Assembly (NCBI GenBank): GCA_964354365.1
Contig: CAYGZM010000008.1
Span: forward strand, 1 to 58,262
Length of the DNA stretch: 58,262 bases
Source: CAYGZM01 sp964354365
GTDB taxonomy: Bacteria > Planctomycetota > Phycisphaerae > Sedimentisphaerales > Anaerobacaceae
Direction of reading: 5' to 3'
Numbering within the stretch: position 1 is the first letter of the stretch; each line of letters starts with the position of its first letter. The translations under genes and the position numbers were made by a program. The notes below the pieces were generated by a model, which was given only the letters and a program-made list of their open reading frames with translations, was not told the DNA's origin and did no database searches. Positions 1-6,770 of this stretch are shown in pieces.

Positions 1-1084
1 AGCAGGTCCAGATATGGTGGGCGATGTTGGTGTCGCGATCGACGTAGTCCCAGCGTGTATAGACGATCATTCCGTCGTTGTCCACGCTCGGATGCCATTC
101 GTGGGTTTCGTGGTAGCTCAGTTTGATGATGTCGCTGCCGTCGGGGTCCATTGAGTGGATCGTATATGTCGGGCAGTGTCGGCCGCAACGAAGGTATCCG
201 CCGCGACGCTCGGAGATAAATGCGATTCGCCCATCCGGCAAAAGGCAGGGGTCGAAATCGTCCCACGGCCCGTCGGTCAACTGCACCAGCCCGCTGCCGT
301 CGATGTTCACATTGAAGATGTGGTAACTGATCTGCGGGCCCCACTCGTAGGCCTCTTTGCCCCGATATTTCTCAAAGGCCTTCGCCTGCGTGTAGGCGAA
401 CAGGATCGTCTTTCCATCGTACGACAAGTCAGGCGAGAGAAACGCGCCGGTCGATAGGTTGTCGCCCTTCAGCCGTCCATTCTCCACAACGGAATTCTCC
501 AGCACGTTGATGAGTTTCGGGTTGGCCCCGAAGGGATCGGACAGGATAAACAACCCGCCGCCGGGGACGGCGTTGCAACCGTAATACTGGTCGCACATGT
601 GGAAGACGCCGGCGGAGTCGTGCCGCTTGATAAAGAGTATTTTATCGAAGCTCAGCAGCGGATTGCAAAAGGCGATTTGGCGGACGATCGCGCGGGCCTC
701 GAGATAAATCTCCCTGCGATCACTATCAGACACCTCGTTAGCTTCTTCGAGCCTGGACAGGCGGGTGCTGAGTTTGTTCAGTTCGGCATCCAACGCGTCG
801 AGGCGTTCCGGCTCGGCATCGCGGCGAAGCCGGACGACCAGTGCCTTGCCTCGCTCAATCACTTCGCGGGTGTAGGCCGGGTCGAATGAGCCGAGGTGAG
901 CGGAGGGATTTTGCTGCGTGGTTCCGGCAGTGGCGAATCGGTTGGCCTGGTCGATCCAGTCGGCCTCGATCAATTCGCGCATCGAATCGCCAAGTTCGAT
1001 TGTGCGAGCAGAGGCCGGCTTGACCGACAAGGCGAAAACTGCGATCGTCAGCAGCAAACCGGTCCTTAATGTGCATCGTTTCAT
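1..1084 (-). CDS. Secreted beta-propeller (PD40/TolB-like) protein, 3' end off the window
   Basis: Reading the minus strand from the ATG at 1084 gives an open frame that runs off the window edge (about 361 codons visible). It begins with MKRCTLRTGLLLTIAVFALS and further small residues, a typical Sec signal peptide. A helical part follows, then a segment with HMCDQYYGCNAVPGGG (from residue 162) and beta-propeller-like stretches such as LSPDLSYDGKTILFAY and LLPDGRIAFISERRGGYLRC. These SPDLSYDGK/LPDGRIAF blades are typical of the PD40/WD40-like exported proteins common in planctomycetes, some related to the hydrazine-synthase alpha-subunit middle domain. Exact function is unknown. A GAGG lies about 11 nt upstream of the start. 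Frame consistency between residue 1 and residue 163 was checked. Confidence 0.75.
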   Translation of the reverse strand, partial: MKRCTLRTGLLLTIAVFALSVKPASARTIELGDSMRELIEADWIDQANRFATAGTTQQNPSAHLGSFDPAYTREVIERGKALVVRLRRDAEPERLDALDAELNKLSTRLSRLEEANEVSDSDRREIYLEARAIVRQIAFCNPLLSFDKILFIKRHDSAGVFHMCDQYYGCNAVPGGGLFILSDPFGANPKLINVLENSVVENGRLKGDNLSTGAFLSPDLSYDGKTILFAYTQAKAFEKYRGKEAYEWGPQISYHIFNVNIDGSGLVQLTDGPWDDFDPCLLPDGRIAFISERRGGYLRCGRHCPTYTIHSMDPDGSDIIKLSYHETHEWHPSVDNDGMIVYTRWDYVDRDTNIAHHIWTC

Positions 1085-1354
1085 TTTGCCAACCCTCGAT
1101 ACAATTGGAATTACTCGATTATACCGCAAACCGCTGCGAAATCATACTATTTGCCCGTCGGGCGGACCTTTATGCGATTTGGAGCGCAGAAATGGCCAAA
1201 GGATTGCGGGCTGAGGCAATATACCCTTCTCTTTTCATCCTAACCTCAGCCCCTTTTTTGCGTGATTTTGCCGTTTCTGGGGCAATAAAGCGGATTTGCT
1301 GGCCTGAATGCTGCGTTTTGATGGTAGTATTCCGTGGCTGATGATTTGAGGCGC

Positions 1355-1510
1355 TGTCGTGCTGAGTCTGCCGCAGGCGGGGGAAGCATCTGGATTTCGC
1401 GGGCCAGATTCTTCCCCTTCGACCCTTCGACCACGCTCAGGGCAGGCTTTGCTCAGAGCAAAAAGCTTCATTTGCTCAGACGGCGTCCTTAGCTTGCCGA
1501 AGGAATGACA
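1355..1510. repeat. Dispersed palindromic repeat, family D
   Basis: The stretch starts near GTCGTGCTGAG and ends at GAAGGAATGACA. In between are CTCAGGGCAGG and CTTCGACCACGCTCAG fragments. Related pieces (GATGCTTCGCCC, CTCAGGATGACAG, CTTCGCTCCGCTCGACTCAG) recur near 30801, 32890, 33085, 36455, 45238, 52313, 53850 and 57829. It holds no supported gene. I infer a short non-autonomous repeat of the kind abundant in environmental genomes. Confidence 0.55.
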
Positions 1511-1578
1511 CCCATCGTTTCATACGTAACGGAGCACCACTGTCGCTGCAAAGATGCTGAGTTCGTGCGGGGATATTT

Positions 1579-1756
1579 AGAGCCTATCCCAATAACCCAG
1601 TCTATTCCGGCTGGCTGCAAAGCCCGATGCCTGCGTTGTCGGCCAAAAACGTTCTCAGCGTGGAACAAACCACGCCTCCGAGCGTTTTTGGCCTGCCGTC
1701 TTGGCCTCGGGCTTTGCGCTCAGCCTCATGACGACCAAGTTATTCGGATAGGCTCT
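1579..1756. mobile_element. 178-bp fold-back MITE-like element, copy 1
   Basis: The ends are inverted repeats, AGAGCCTATCCCAATAAC on the left and the complement of AGAGCCTATCCGAATAAC on the right (17 of 18 match). The complementarity continues inwards: GCAAAGCCCGA pairs with TCGGGCTTTGC, GGCCAAAAACG with CGTTTTTGGCC, and GCGTGG with CCACGC at the tip. The whole element is therefore one long imperfect hairpin. A second copy at 3673-3850 is the same length and differs at only one position that I can see. There is no open reading frame worth calling and no clear target duplication, so it would need a transposase in trans. Confidence 0.8.
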
Positions 1757-1789
1757 TACTACGGGCGAAAAATATTTTGACATTTTTGC

Positions 1790-1819
1790 TTGACAGGGTA
1801 AGGCAAGATATAGTATTCT
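1790..1819 (+). promoter_or_regulatory. Candidate promoter for the 1826-2007 transcript
   Basis: TTGACA (1790-1795) and TATTCT (1814-1819) are separated by 18 bp in an AT-rich stretch just after the MITE-like element. A second TTGACA lies at 1777-1782 but has no matching -10. No coding region follows; the next downstream signal is a terminator hairpin at 1945-2007. Confidence 0.4.
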
Positions 1820-1825
1820 TGTGCT

Positions 1826-2007
1826 TATTGTAGCGAGTTCTGTGAGGCTGTTCATCCGGGTGATGACTTTCGCCGGGCCTGAGCTTTTTGCGGCAAAGGC
1901 GTAACACCACAGAGCTTATTGACGTATAATTCGTTGGAGCATACAACAGGGCTGGGGATATCTCGCTTTTTCCTCTCCCTCCGCACCTCAGCCCTGTTCC
2001 TTTTTTT
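1826..2007 (+). ncRNA. Candidate small RNA between promoter and intrinsic terminator
   Basis: A promoter-like pair ends at 1819 and a hairpin plus T-run ends at 2007, framing about 180 nt with no supported open reading frame. TCTGTG near 1839 can pair with CACAGA near 1909, enclosing a region with possible CCGG pairings. The length would suit 6S RNA. However, I could not reproduce the 6S closing stem and central bubble, nor the SRP RNA tip, so no family is assigned. The boundaries are inferred from the flanking signals only. Confidence 0.3.
1945..2007 (+). terminator. Intrinsic terminator with long loop
   Basis: AACAGGGCTG (1945-1954) pairs perfectly with CAGCCCTGTT (1989-1998) and is followed by CCTTTTTTT. 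The 34-nt loop is unusually long. A similar AGGGCTGT/ACAGCCCT stem terminates the gene ending at 42614. Confidence 0.55.
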
Positions 2008-2234
2008 GGTGCTTTGAGCGGGGGGGTAATTCCTTTCTCGATCCCTGCGGTCCTTATTGGTGTTATCGTAGCGGATTACCGGGCCTTAAGTTTTTTTTCA
2101 TTCGAGCAGGAAAAAACTTGGTTTAGGACGTGATGTAGCGGCGAGGACTGCGGCTTGCTTCTTGAGAGCAAGGCTGCCCAGCCGAGGCCGCGTAAGGTGG
2201 AATCCCGGCCTGCCCGCAGAAGCTATGGGCTGTT

Positions 2235-2918
2235 CTATGCGTGGGGCGCTCTGCGTCGCAAGATAAGCGCCGCGGCGCCAAGACCCAACATTATCGCGGA
2301 GGCGGGCTCCGGGACCACTGCGACCTGGAGACTGGCATCGTCGAAGTATGCGTTGATAAAGTATGACTCGTGCTTTTCGCCCAGCAGCTCAAAGCGTATG
2401 ACGCGCGTTCCGGCAGGGCTTGTCCCGTCGAGCGTCTGTTCGGCCCACGTCAGGTTGGGCGATTGGACAAGGCCGGTGGACAGACTGCCAATCGGCGACC
2501 CGAATTCGTCAAGAAAACGCAGCGTCAATTGCGCATAATCGGCGTCCGCGACAGTTGCGAGGTCCTCCGTCTGCAACCAGGCTGCCGCATGAACCAGCAG
2601 CAAGCCGGCATCTATGGACGAGGCGTAGGCGCCAACGTCCACATCCTGGTACAGTGTGCGGCCGGCAACGACGCCTGACGGCGCTACGGAGACGCTGCCC
2701 ATGTTGAAGAACCAGTCCCCCGAATACGGATAGACCCATCCGCTATCCTCCCATTGAGACATGGAGACGACCACAGGCGGCTCGGGTATCCAATCCTCCA
2801 TTATCCCGGCCTCCGCACCGGGATTGGTTAGAAGGTTGACGGTCCAACTGAGGGCCGAGACCCCTCGCGCGGGAGTTAACAAAGCCACCAATACAGAAAT
2901 CACCGCCAACTTTCTCAT
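2235..2918 (-). CDS. PEP-CTERM sorting-signal exported protein
   Basis: The 227-residue product starts MRKLAVISVLVALLTPARG, a signal peptide. It continues with a beta-rich body (LLTNPGAEAG near the N-terminus and YFDDASLQVAVV near the C-terminus), the jelly-roll type often seen in PEP-CTERM proteins. It ends with VVPEPASAIMLGLGAAALIL followed by RRR. That is the complete tripartite sorting signal: PEP motif, hydrophobic helix, basic tail. It predicts export and processing by an exosortase, which is not encoded in this window. A longer reading from 3005 exists, but the internal ATG at 2918 is preferred because it places the signal peptide at the N-terminus. The body has no recognised enzymatic motif. 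Confidence 0.8.
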   Translation of the reverse strand: MRKLAVISVLVALLTPARGVSALSWTVNLLTNPGAEAGIMEDWIPEPPVVVSMSQWEDSGWVYPYSGDWFFNMGSVSVAPSGVVAGRTLYQDVDVGAYASSIDAGLLLVHAAAWLQTEDLATVADADYAQLTLRFLDEFGSPIGSLSTGLVQSPNLTWAEQTLDGTSPAGTRVIRFELLGEKHESYFINAYFDDASLQVAVVPEPASAIMLGLGAAALILRRRAPHA

Positions 2919-3301
2919 CGGTCCGTATCGCCACACAACTGTCGTCGGTTCTCTCGGCGAGGAAAAACTCACCACTGCTCCTTGAATAATCTCAGTATAT
3001 ACCACATTGCGGTGATTTGCCAGAAAAAGTCCGGTAAGAAGTGGATTTGGTTAAAACACGGGTTCTTTCGAGTAATGGATAGGTGTACTTCGCGACTCGG
3101 AAGAGCAAGGAAAATCGTTCGGGGCCCCAGAGGTCCAAATTACCCCCCTGGTTGCCCTAATTTGGCCCTCTGCCCAAACGGTTTTTCTCTCCAGAGGACT
3201 CCAAGGCCCTGACCTGCAACGGCCACCTACGCATTAACCGGATGAAGCAAGAAATGAATTCCGGGGAGTGGTGAGGGGGCAAGTTGTGTAATTAAACGTG
3301 A

Positions 3302-3482
3302 TGTCTTGATAAATAGACACAGTCTTTTCTGCCAGTTCGTCTCAACCGGCTGGGTGGCAACCTGGAAAGCTGCCATTACTCTCAAGCCTCGAAATGTCGA
3401 GATTTTTCTTCCGTCCTTCCGTTCTCGGCGATCTTGAGCAACTAAAGGCTGTGTCTTGATAAATAGACAAAGCTTTTTCTGC
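3302..3482. repeat. Pair of 30-bp direct repeats with internal palindrome, 150 bp apart
   Basis: TGTCTTGATAAATAGACA followed by an AG-CTTTTCTGC-like tail occurs at 3302-3332 and again at 3452-3482. Each copy holds the inverted pair TGTC/GACA around a 10-bp AT-rich centre. The DNA between them has no convincing gene. They could be protein-binding sites or ends of a decayed insertion. Confidence 0.5.
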
Positions 3483-3558
3483 TGCAGACTGCTTTTGAGA
3501 CTGGCTGGCCCCGTCGCCGGAGGCAGGAGAGGCAAGTTTTGGAGGCTTGGGTGCGCCT

Positions 3559-3628
3559 GTCACTCCTGCGAAAGCAGGAGTCCAGAACTACTCCGAGGAA
3601 CTGGATTCCCGCTTGCGCGGGAATGACA
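3559..3628. repeat. Hairpin repeat family B, copy 1
   Basis: It begins GTCACTCCTGCGAAAGCAGG and ends CCCGCTTGCGCGGGAATGACA. It consists of two small hairpins (CTCCTGC/GCAGGAG and TTCCCGC/GCGGGAA) bracketed by GTCA/TGACA. An inverted copy is at 46145-46215, inside the HNH/AP2 gene. This is the widespread repeat whose translation often reads VTPAKAGVQ...DSRLRGND. Confidence 0.75.
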
Positions 3629-3672
3629 GGGCAGAGGCGGCGCTGTGCACAGCGCTCCCAGTGGGAATACTA

Positions 3673-3850
3673 AGAGCCTATCCCAATAACCCAGTCTATT
3701 CCGGCTGGCTGCAAAGCCCGATGCCTGCGTTGTCGGCCAAAAACGGTCTCAGCGTGGAACAAACCACGCCTCCGAGCGTTTTTGGCCTGCCGTCTTGGCC
3801 TCGGGCTTTGCGCTCAGCCTCATGACGACCAAGTTATTCGGATAGGCTCT
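3673..3850. mobile_element. 178-bp fold-back MITE-like element, copy 2
   Basis: It is the same length and layout as the element at 1579-1756, in the same orientation, with one visible difference (AAAAACGG against AAAAACGT). Near identity between two copies about 2 kb apart points to recent duplication or movement. The ends again read AGAGCC...GGCTCT, and no target-site duplication is obvious. Confidence 0.8.
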
Positions 3851-4150
3851 AAATCTGTACCTTTGTAGAACTTCTCGCCCGACCCCAAAATACAACTTTA
3901 TAGAAACTCCTATTCCCACTGTGCACGTCCTTGCGTGGTTGTGCTTGCCACCTCAGAGCCATCCATTATTGCTATACCTATGTAGGTGCGTAATTGCCTT
4001 CCGGCCTTGCGCGTCTGGCCTTTGCTACTCTGGGGAAGGCGCGTTTGACCTCTTTGCCGAAGCTGGTGTTGTTCATCGGTCGGCAGCCGTTGCTGCGGCA
4101 TGTCCCAATTGATTCATCAGTAGGCCGCGGCAGGGCGGCGGTTTGGAGCG

Positions 4151-4897
4151 TCAGTACTCGTTGTTGAGGAACCTGATTAGCTCTTCCGGGACGTAGTCGG
4201 CGGCGAATGTGAGGATGTCGTTCACTTCCGACCTGGGCAGGTCGCCTTTTATCTGCCGATTGTTGATATCGACGTTGACGATTATGCCGAAGAGCCTGTC
4301 CTGCTCCGGTATGCCCGCGGGGCTGACGCCGGGGCGCATCACGTGGGTGGGCCTTATCTCAATGTTGATGTTCTTTCCTTCGGTTGGGGCTTCGAGCCGC
4401 ATGCTGAGGTTTTTGATTTTCTCTCTCCAGACGTCGCTTTTGAGGTTGCTGGCTACAATCTCAAGGGAGTCGAACTGTCCCGTGTCGAAGACAAGCTCGT
4501 GGATTACGCCGACTCGGCGGACGGCTCGGTCCGAGAACCTGCTTCTTAGCTCATCGAGCGCTTTGCGGAATATCTTGTCTTTATCGGGGAGATCGACATC
4601 CTGGGGCTGGTCGATGTAAAGGCGCTCGGGGAAGGTGAAGAGCGGGCCCTGGGGGATCAGTATGAACGTGGGCATATCGATGCGTTTGCCGCCGGGGAGG
4701 GCGAAATTCTTCTGCACGCGGAGCTGATTGGGGCCGGAAAGGAGGGTCTCGAAGACTTCAGGGGCCTGCTCGATGAGATAGTTGCAGTAGTCCTGCAGCT
4801 TTGTTTTATCGTCCTTGAGCAGTATTGCCGGCTGAAGGTGCACGCCGTACTTGACTAAGTGCTGGGATATGTGCTCTCTGTCAAATTCGTAATTCAT
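4151..4897 (-). CDS. Uncharacterised 248-residue protein
   Basis: It is a clean open frame from the ATG at 4897 with ordinary codon use, but I recognise no family. There is no signal peptide or membrane segment. The N-terminus carries EFDREHISQHLVKYG and an amphipathic stretch. The middle mentions FALPGGKRIDMPTFILIPQG and the C-terminal half alternates charged strands (VGVIHELVFDTGQFDSLE, ALDELRSRFSDRAVRR). The ending is DYVPEELIRFLNNEY. It is probably cytoplasmic. It stands alone on the minus strand, downstream of the PIN gene with a 155-bp gap. A purine-rich GGCGGCAG lies upstream of the start but is not a strong ribosome binding site. Confidence 0.65.
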   Translation of the reverse strand: MNYEFDREHISQHLVKYGVHLQPAILLKDDKTKLQDYCNYLIEQAPEVFETLLSGPNQLRVQKNFALPGGKRIDMPTFILIPQGPLFTFPERLYIDQPQDVDLPDKDKIFRKALDELRSRFSDRAVRRVGVIHELVFDTGQFDSLEIVASNLKSDVWREKIKNLSMRLEAPTEGKNINIEIRPTHVMRPGVSPAGIPEQDRLFGIIVNVDINNRQIKGDLPRSEVNDILTFAADYVPEELIRFLNNEY

Positions 4898-5052
4898 TTT
4901 TTTCTGCCGCCTAAACCTGTGCAGAGCCGATTTCCAACTTCACAAAGTGTACAGCACCCGCCCGGACAAGTCAAAGAAAACCGCCTCGTCGGAAGGATAG
5001 GCAGAAGCCGTGTGCGAGGGCGCCAACAAAAGGGTCGTGCACGGAAATGATG

Positions 5053-5577
5053 TTAAAGAAGACCTCCATCCTGAACAGAATCTTGCTGCCCCAGTCGTGT
5101 ATACTGCTGACGGAACCTTTTGCTGTATTGCCATTCGAGACTCCCTTTGGAGAGACCGATTTCTTTCAGAATCTCTTCCAGAGAAACACCTTGATCGCCT
5201 TTGCCGAGCAAGCCAAGCACCCGAAAAACAGCGCCATCGCCAGAGCACAGTAACCAGTCCTCAGTAGAATCACATAAGAACGCCAAGGTCTCTCTTTCTC
5301 CGGGATGAACTTCCGCCTGCAATAGTCTGTCAAATCTGTCAAGAAAGGATTTCGCCAAGGATGCATCAATGTCAATTATCTTGATAAGTCCTTGGTGTTC
5401 GTATGGCTCAAGATCAATGCAGATATCTTGAGCCTCTTGGCTGGCCCATTTGGCTTGATCGGCCACTGTCTGAGAGACAGTGACATCACATCTGTCGATG
5501 AACACCTCCCAGATACCCAATTCGAAAAGCTTGATAATCGGCCCGGCGTCAAGCAAGAGAAATTGAAACTTTTTCAT
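5053..5577 (-). CDS. PIN-domain-like protein (probable toxin-type nuclease)
   Basis: The 174-residue product opens MKKFQFLLLDAGPIIKLFEL, the beta strand plus invariant Asp (D10) of a PIN fold. It then has HPGERETLAFL (second acidic site) and LLCSGDGAVFRVLG (third Asp). These spaced acids fit a Mg-dependent PIN ribonuclease. The start at 5577 is chosen because GAGG lies 9 nt upstream; an ATG at 5592 has no good ribosome binding site. Either start lies inside the 3' end of the upstream XRE/ImmA-IrrE gene (29 to 44 bp overlap), so the two are translationally coupled. PIN proteins next to HTH regulators are usually toxin-antitoxin or regulatory pairs; that role here is inferred. Confidence 0.7.
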   Translation of the reverse strand: MKKFQFLLLDAGPIIKLFELGIWEVFIDRCDVTVSQTVADQAKWASQEAQDICIDLEPYEHQGLIKIIDIDASLAKSFLDRFDRLLQAEVHPGERETLAFLCDSTEDWLLCSGDGAVFRVLGLLGKGDQGVSLEEILKEIGLSKGSLEWQYSKRFRQQYTRLGQQDSVQDGGLL

Positions 5578-6646
5578 CCGTGAAATCCTCATCTTCCGTG
5601 AGATACTCCCGGGCCGTTTTGTAGGTTATACCCATGTACTTTGCAAACTGCATCAAAGACAACTTGCCCTCTCTCAGCGCTCGTTGGGCCAAATCGCAGT
5701 ATCTCTCAGGGAGTTTGTTCGGCTTGTATGAGTCTCTTGGCTTCAGAAACCTGAGATGTTTTTTGGCAGCGATTACATACCTTTCCGCATCTGACTTTTT
5801 GAAACGGTAAATGCTTGCCACTCGATACATTAGCGCCTCCAAAGAAACGTCGAATTCTCTTGCTATGTCATCCAACCGATCGAAGCCTATTTGGCCTTGG
5901 TCATCTGAATTCGATTGGATTCTGTCTCTAATCGATTCTTCTGGCATCAAGAACCGGCTCGCAAAAGCATCCGCAAGCTTCTCCTCTAATTCACTGGGTT
6001 CAGAACCCTGAACTCTAAAAATCTGCCAAGTCAGAATATGGAAGAGATCGTGAGCAAGGTCATAACTCCGTCTCCACTGCCTGTTCCCTGTGTTCAGAAG
6101 AATAGCTGGTCCAAAGCGATCCGATACGGTTGAGATCGAACTGCCGGAGTATTCCATATAGAATATCTTAACGTAGTAAACCTCTTCGAGTATTCGCTTG
6201 AGTGAAGCTATAGGCACTTCGCCAAGATGAAACCACTTTCTAGCCTCCCTGGCGAACAACTCGGCTTGCTTGAAACCAAAGTCCTCAGGCTTAGCCATAT
6301 CTGGCTTTGGCAGTTTGCACTCTCTTACTTCATCCGTTAGTACTTCAAGCCTTCGGTATTGTTCGCAGAGCTGTCTAAACTCTGCTTCAGTTTTCTTGGC
6401 TTCTTCTGCACCAGGTTTATCCCGCCAGAGCATCGTGTCCTGAATAATCGCATCATCGATCAGGAAGGACTCGACCGTCTTGCGGTAAACGTCCGCCAAT
6501 TTGCTGAGGTGAGAAAACTTCGGTTCTCTCTTGTCGTTTTCGAACTCGCTAAGGGAGGATGCGCCTATTCCGCTCTCCTTGGCAGCCCTTTCGAGCGTGA
6601 AGCCGATGGCTTCGCGTGCAATCCTGAGTCTTTCGCCGGTTTGCAT
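5549..6646 (-). CDS. XRE-family regulator with ImmA/IrrE-type metallopeptidase domain
   Basis: It has 365 residues. The N-terminal HTH (about 1-60) reads ERLRIAREAIGFTLERAAKE...SSLSEFENDKREPK, classic XRE. A central ImmA/IrrE (DUF955) domain follows, with YDLAHDLFHILTW (H199, H203) and EEKLADAFASRFLMPEE, the third ligand region. The expected catalytic Glu of HExxH is replaced by Asp (HDLFH, D200), which may weaken peptidase activity. The C-terminal extension has a possible second HTH (LSLMQFAKYMGITYKTAREY). The start at 6646 has AGGAGG 8 nt upstream and beats the longer reading to 6709. The PIN gene overlaps its 3' end. A 13-bp palindrome over a TATAAT lies upstream and may be its own operator. 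Confidence 0.85.
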   Translation of the reverse strand: MQTGERLRIAREAIGFTLERAAKESGIGASSLSEFENDKREPKFSHLSKLADVYRKTVESFLIDDAIIQDTMLWRDKPGAEEAKKTEAEFRQLCEQYRRLEVLTDEVRECKLPKPDMAKPEDFGFKQAELFAREARKWFHLGEVPIASLKRILEEVYYVKIFYMEYSGSSISTVSDRFGPAILLNTGNRQWRRSYDLAHDLFHILTWQIFRVQGSEPSELEEKLADAFASRFLMPEESIRDRIQSNSDDQGQIGFDRLDDIAREFDVSLEALMYRVASIYRFKKSDAERYVIAAKKHLRFLKPRDSYKPNKLPERYCDLAQRALREGKLSLMQFAKYMGITYKTAREYLTEDEDFTDEKVSISLA

Positions 6647-6673
6647 AGTCGTGACCTCCTTTCGGGTATCCAG

Positions 6674-6686
6674 AAGTATTATACTT
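6674..6686 (-). promoter_or_regulatory. Palindrome overlapping a -10 box upstream of the XRE/ImmA-IrrE gene
   Basis: On the minus strand AAGTATAATACTT is a palindrome except for its central base. It contains TATAAT, 28 to 40 bp before the start codon at 6646. No good -35 is visible at 17 bp. The position suggests an operator for the XRE protein itself, which is inference. Confidence 0.35.
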
Positions 6687-6770
6687 GATATTCGGCTGTT
6701 TGCCATCAATTTCTTCTGAAAAATAGAATTTTTTTGATTTTTCCTGTTTCCAACCTTGACTTGCGGCCCG

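Larger units (their letters stand above)
2919..4150. other. Repeat-rich intergenic region, no supported gene
   Basis: Two near-identical 30-bp repeats lie exactly 150 bp apart at 3302 and 3452. A hairpin repeat of family B is at 3559-3628 and the second 178-bp fold-back element at 3673-3850. From 3851 to 4150 I see only short open frames in several phases with no start signals or family resemblance. No tRNA-like cloverleaf was recognised. Confidence 0.5.

Noticed and set aside
1826..2007. 6S or SRP RNA assignment
   Set aside because: Length suits 6S, but neither the 6S bubble structure nor the SRP RNA tip could be traced; kept only as an unnamed candidate.
3910..4101. 63-codon minus-strand frame
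   Set aside because: Gln- and Arg-rich with no start signal; neighbouring frames are equally open, so chance is likely.
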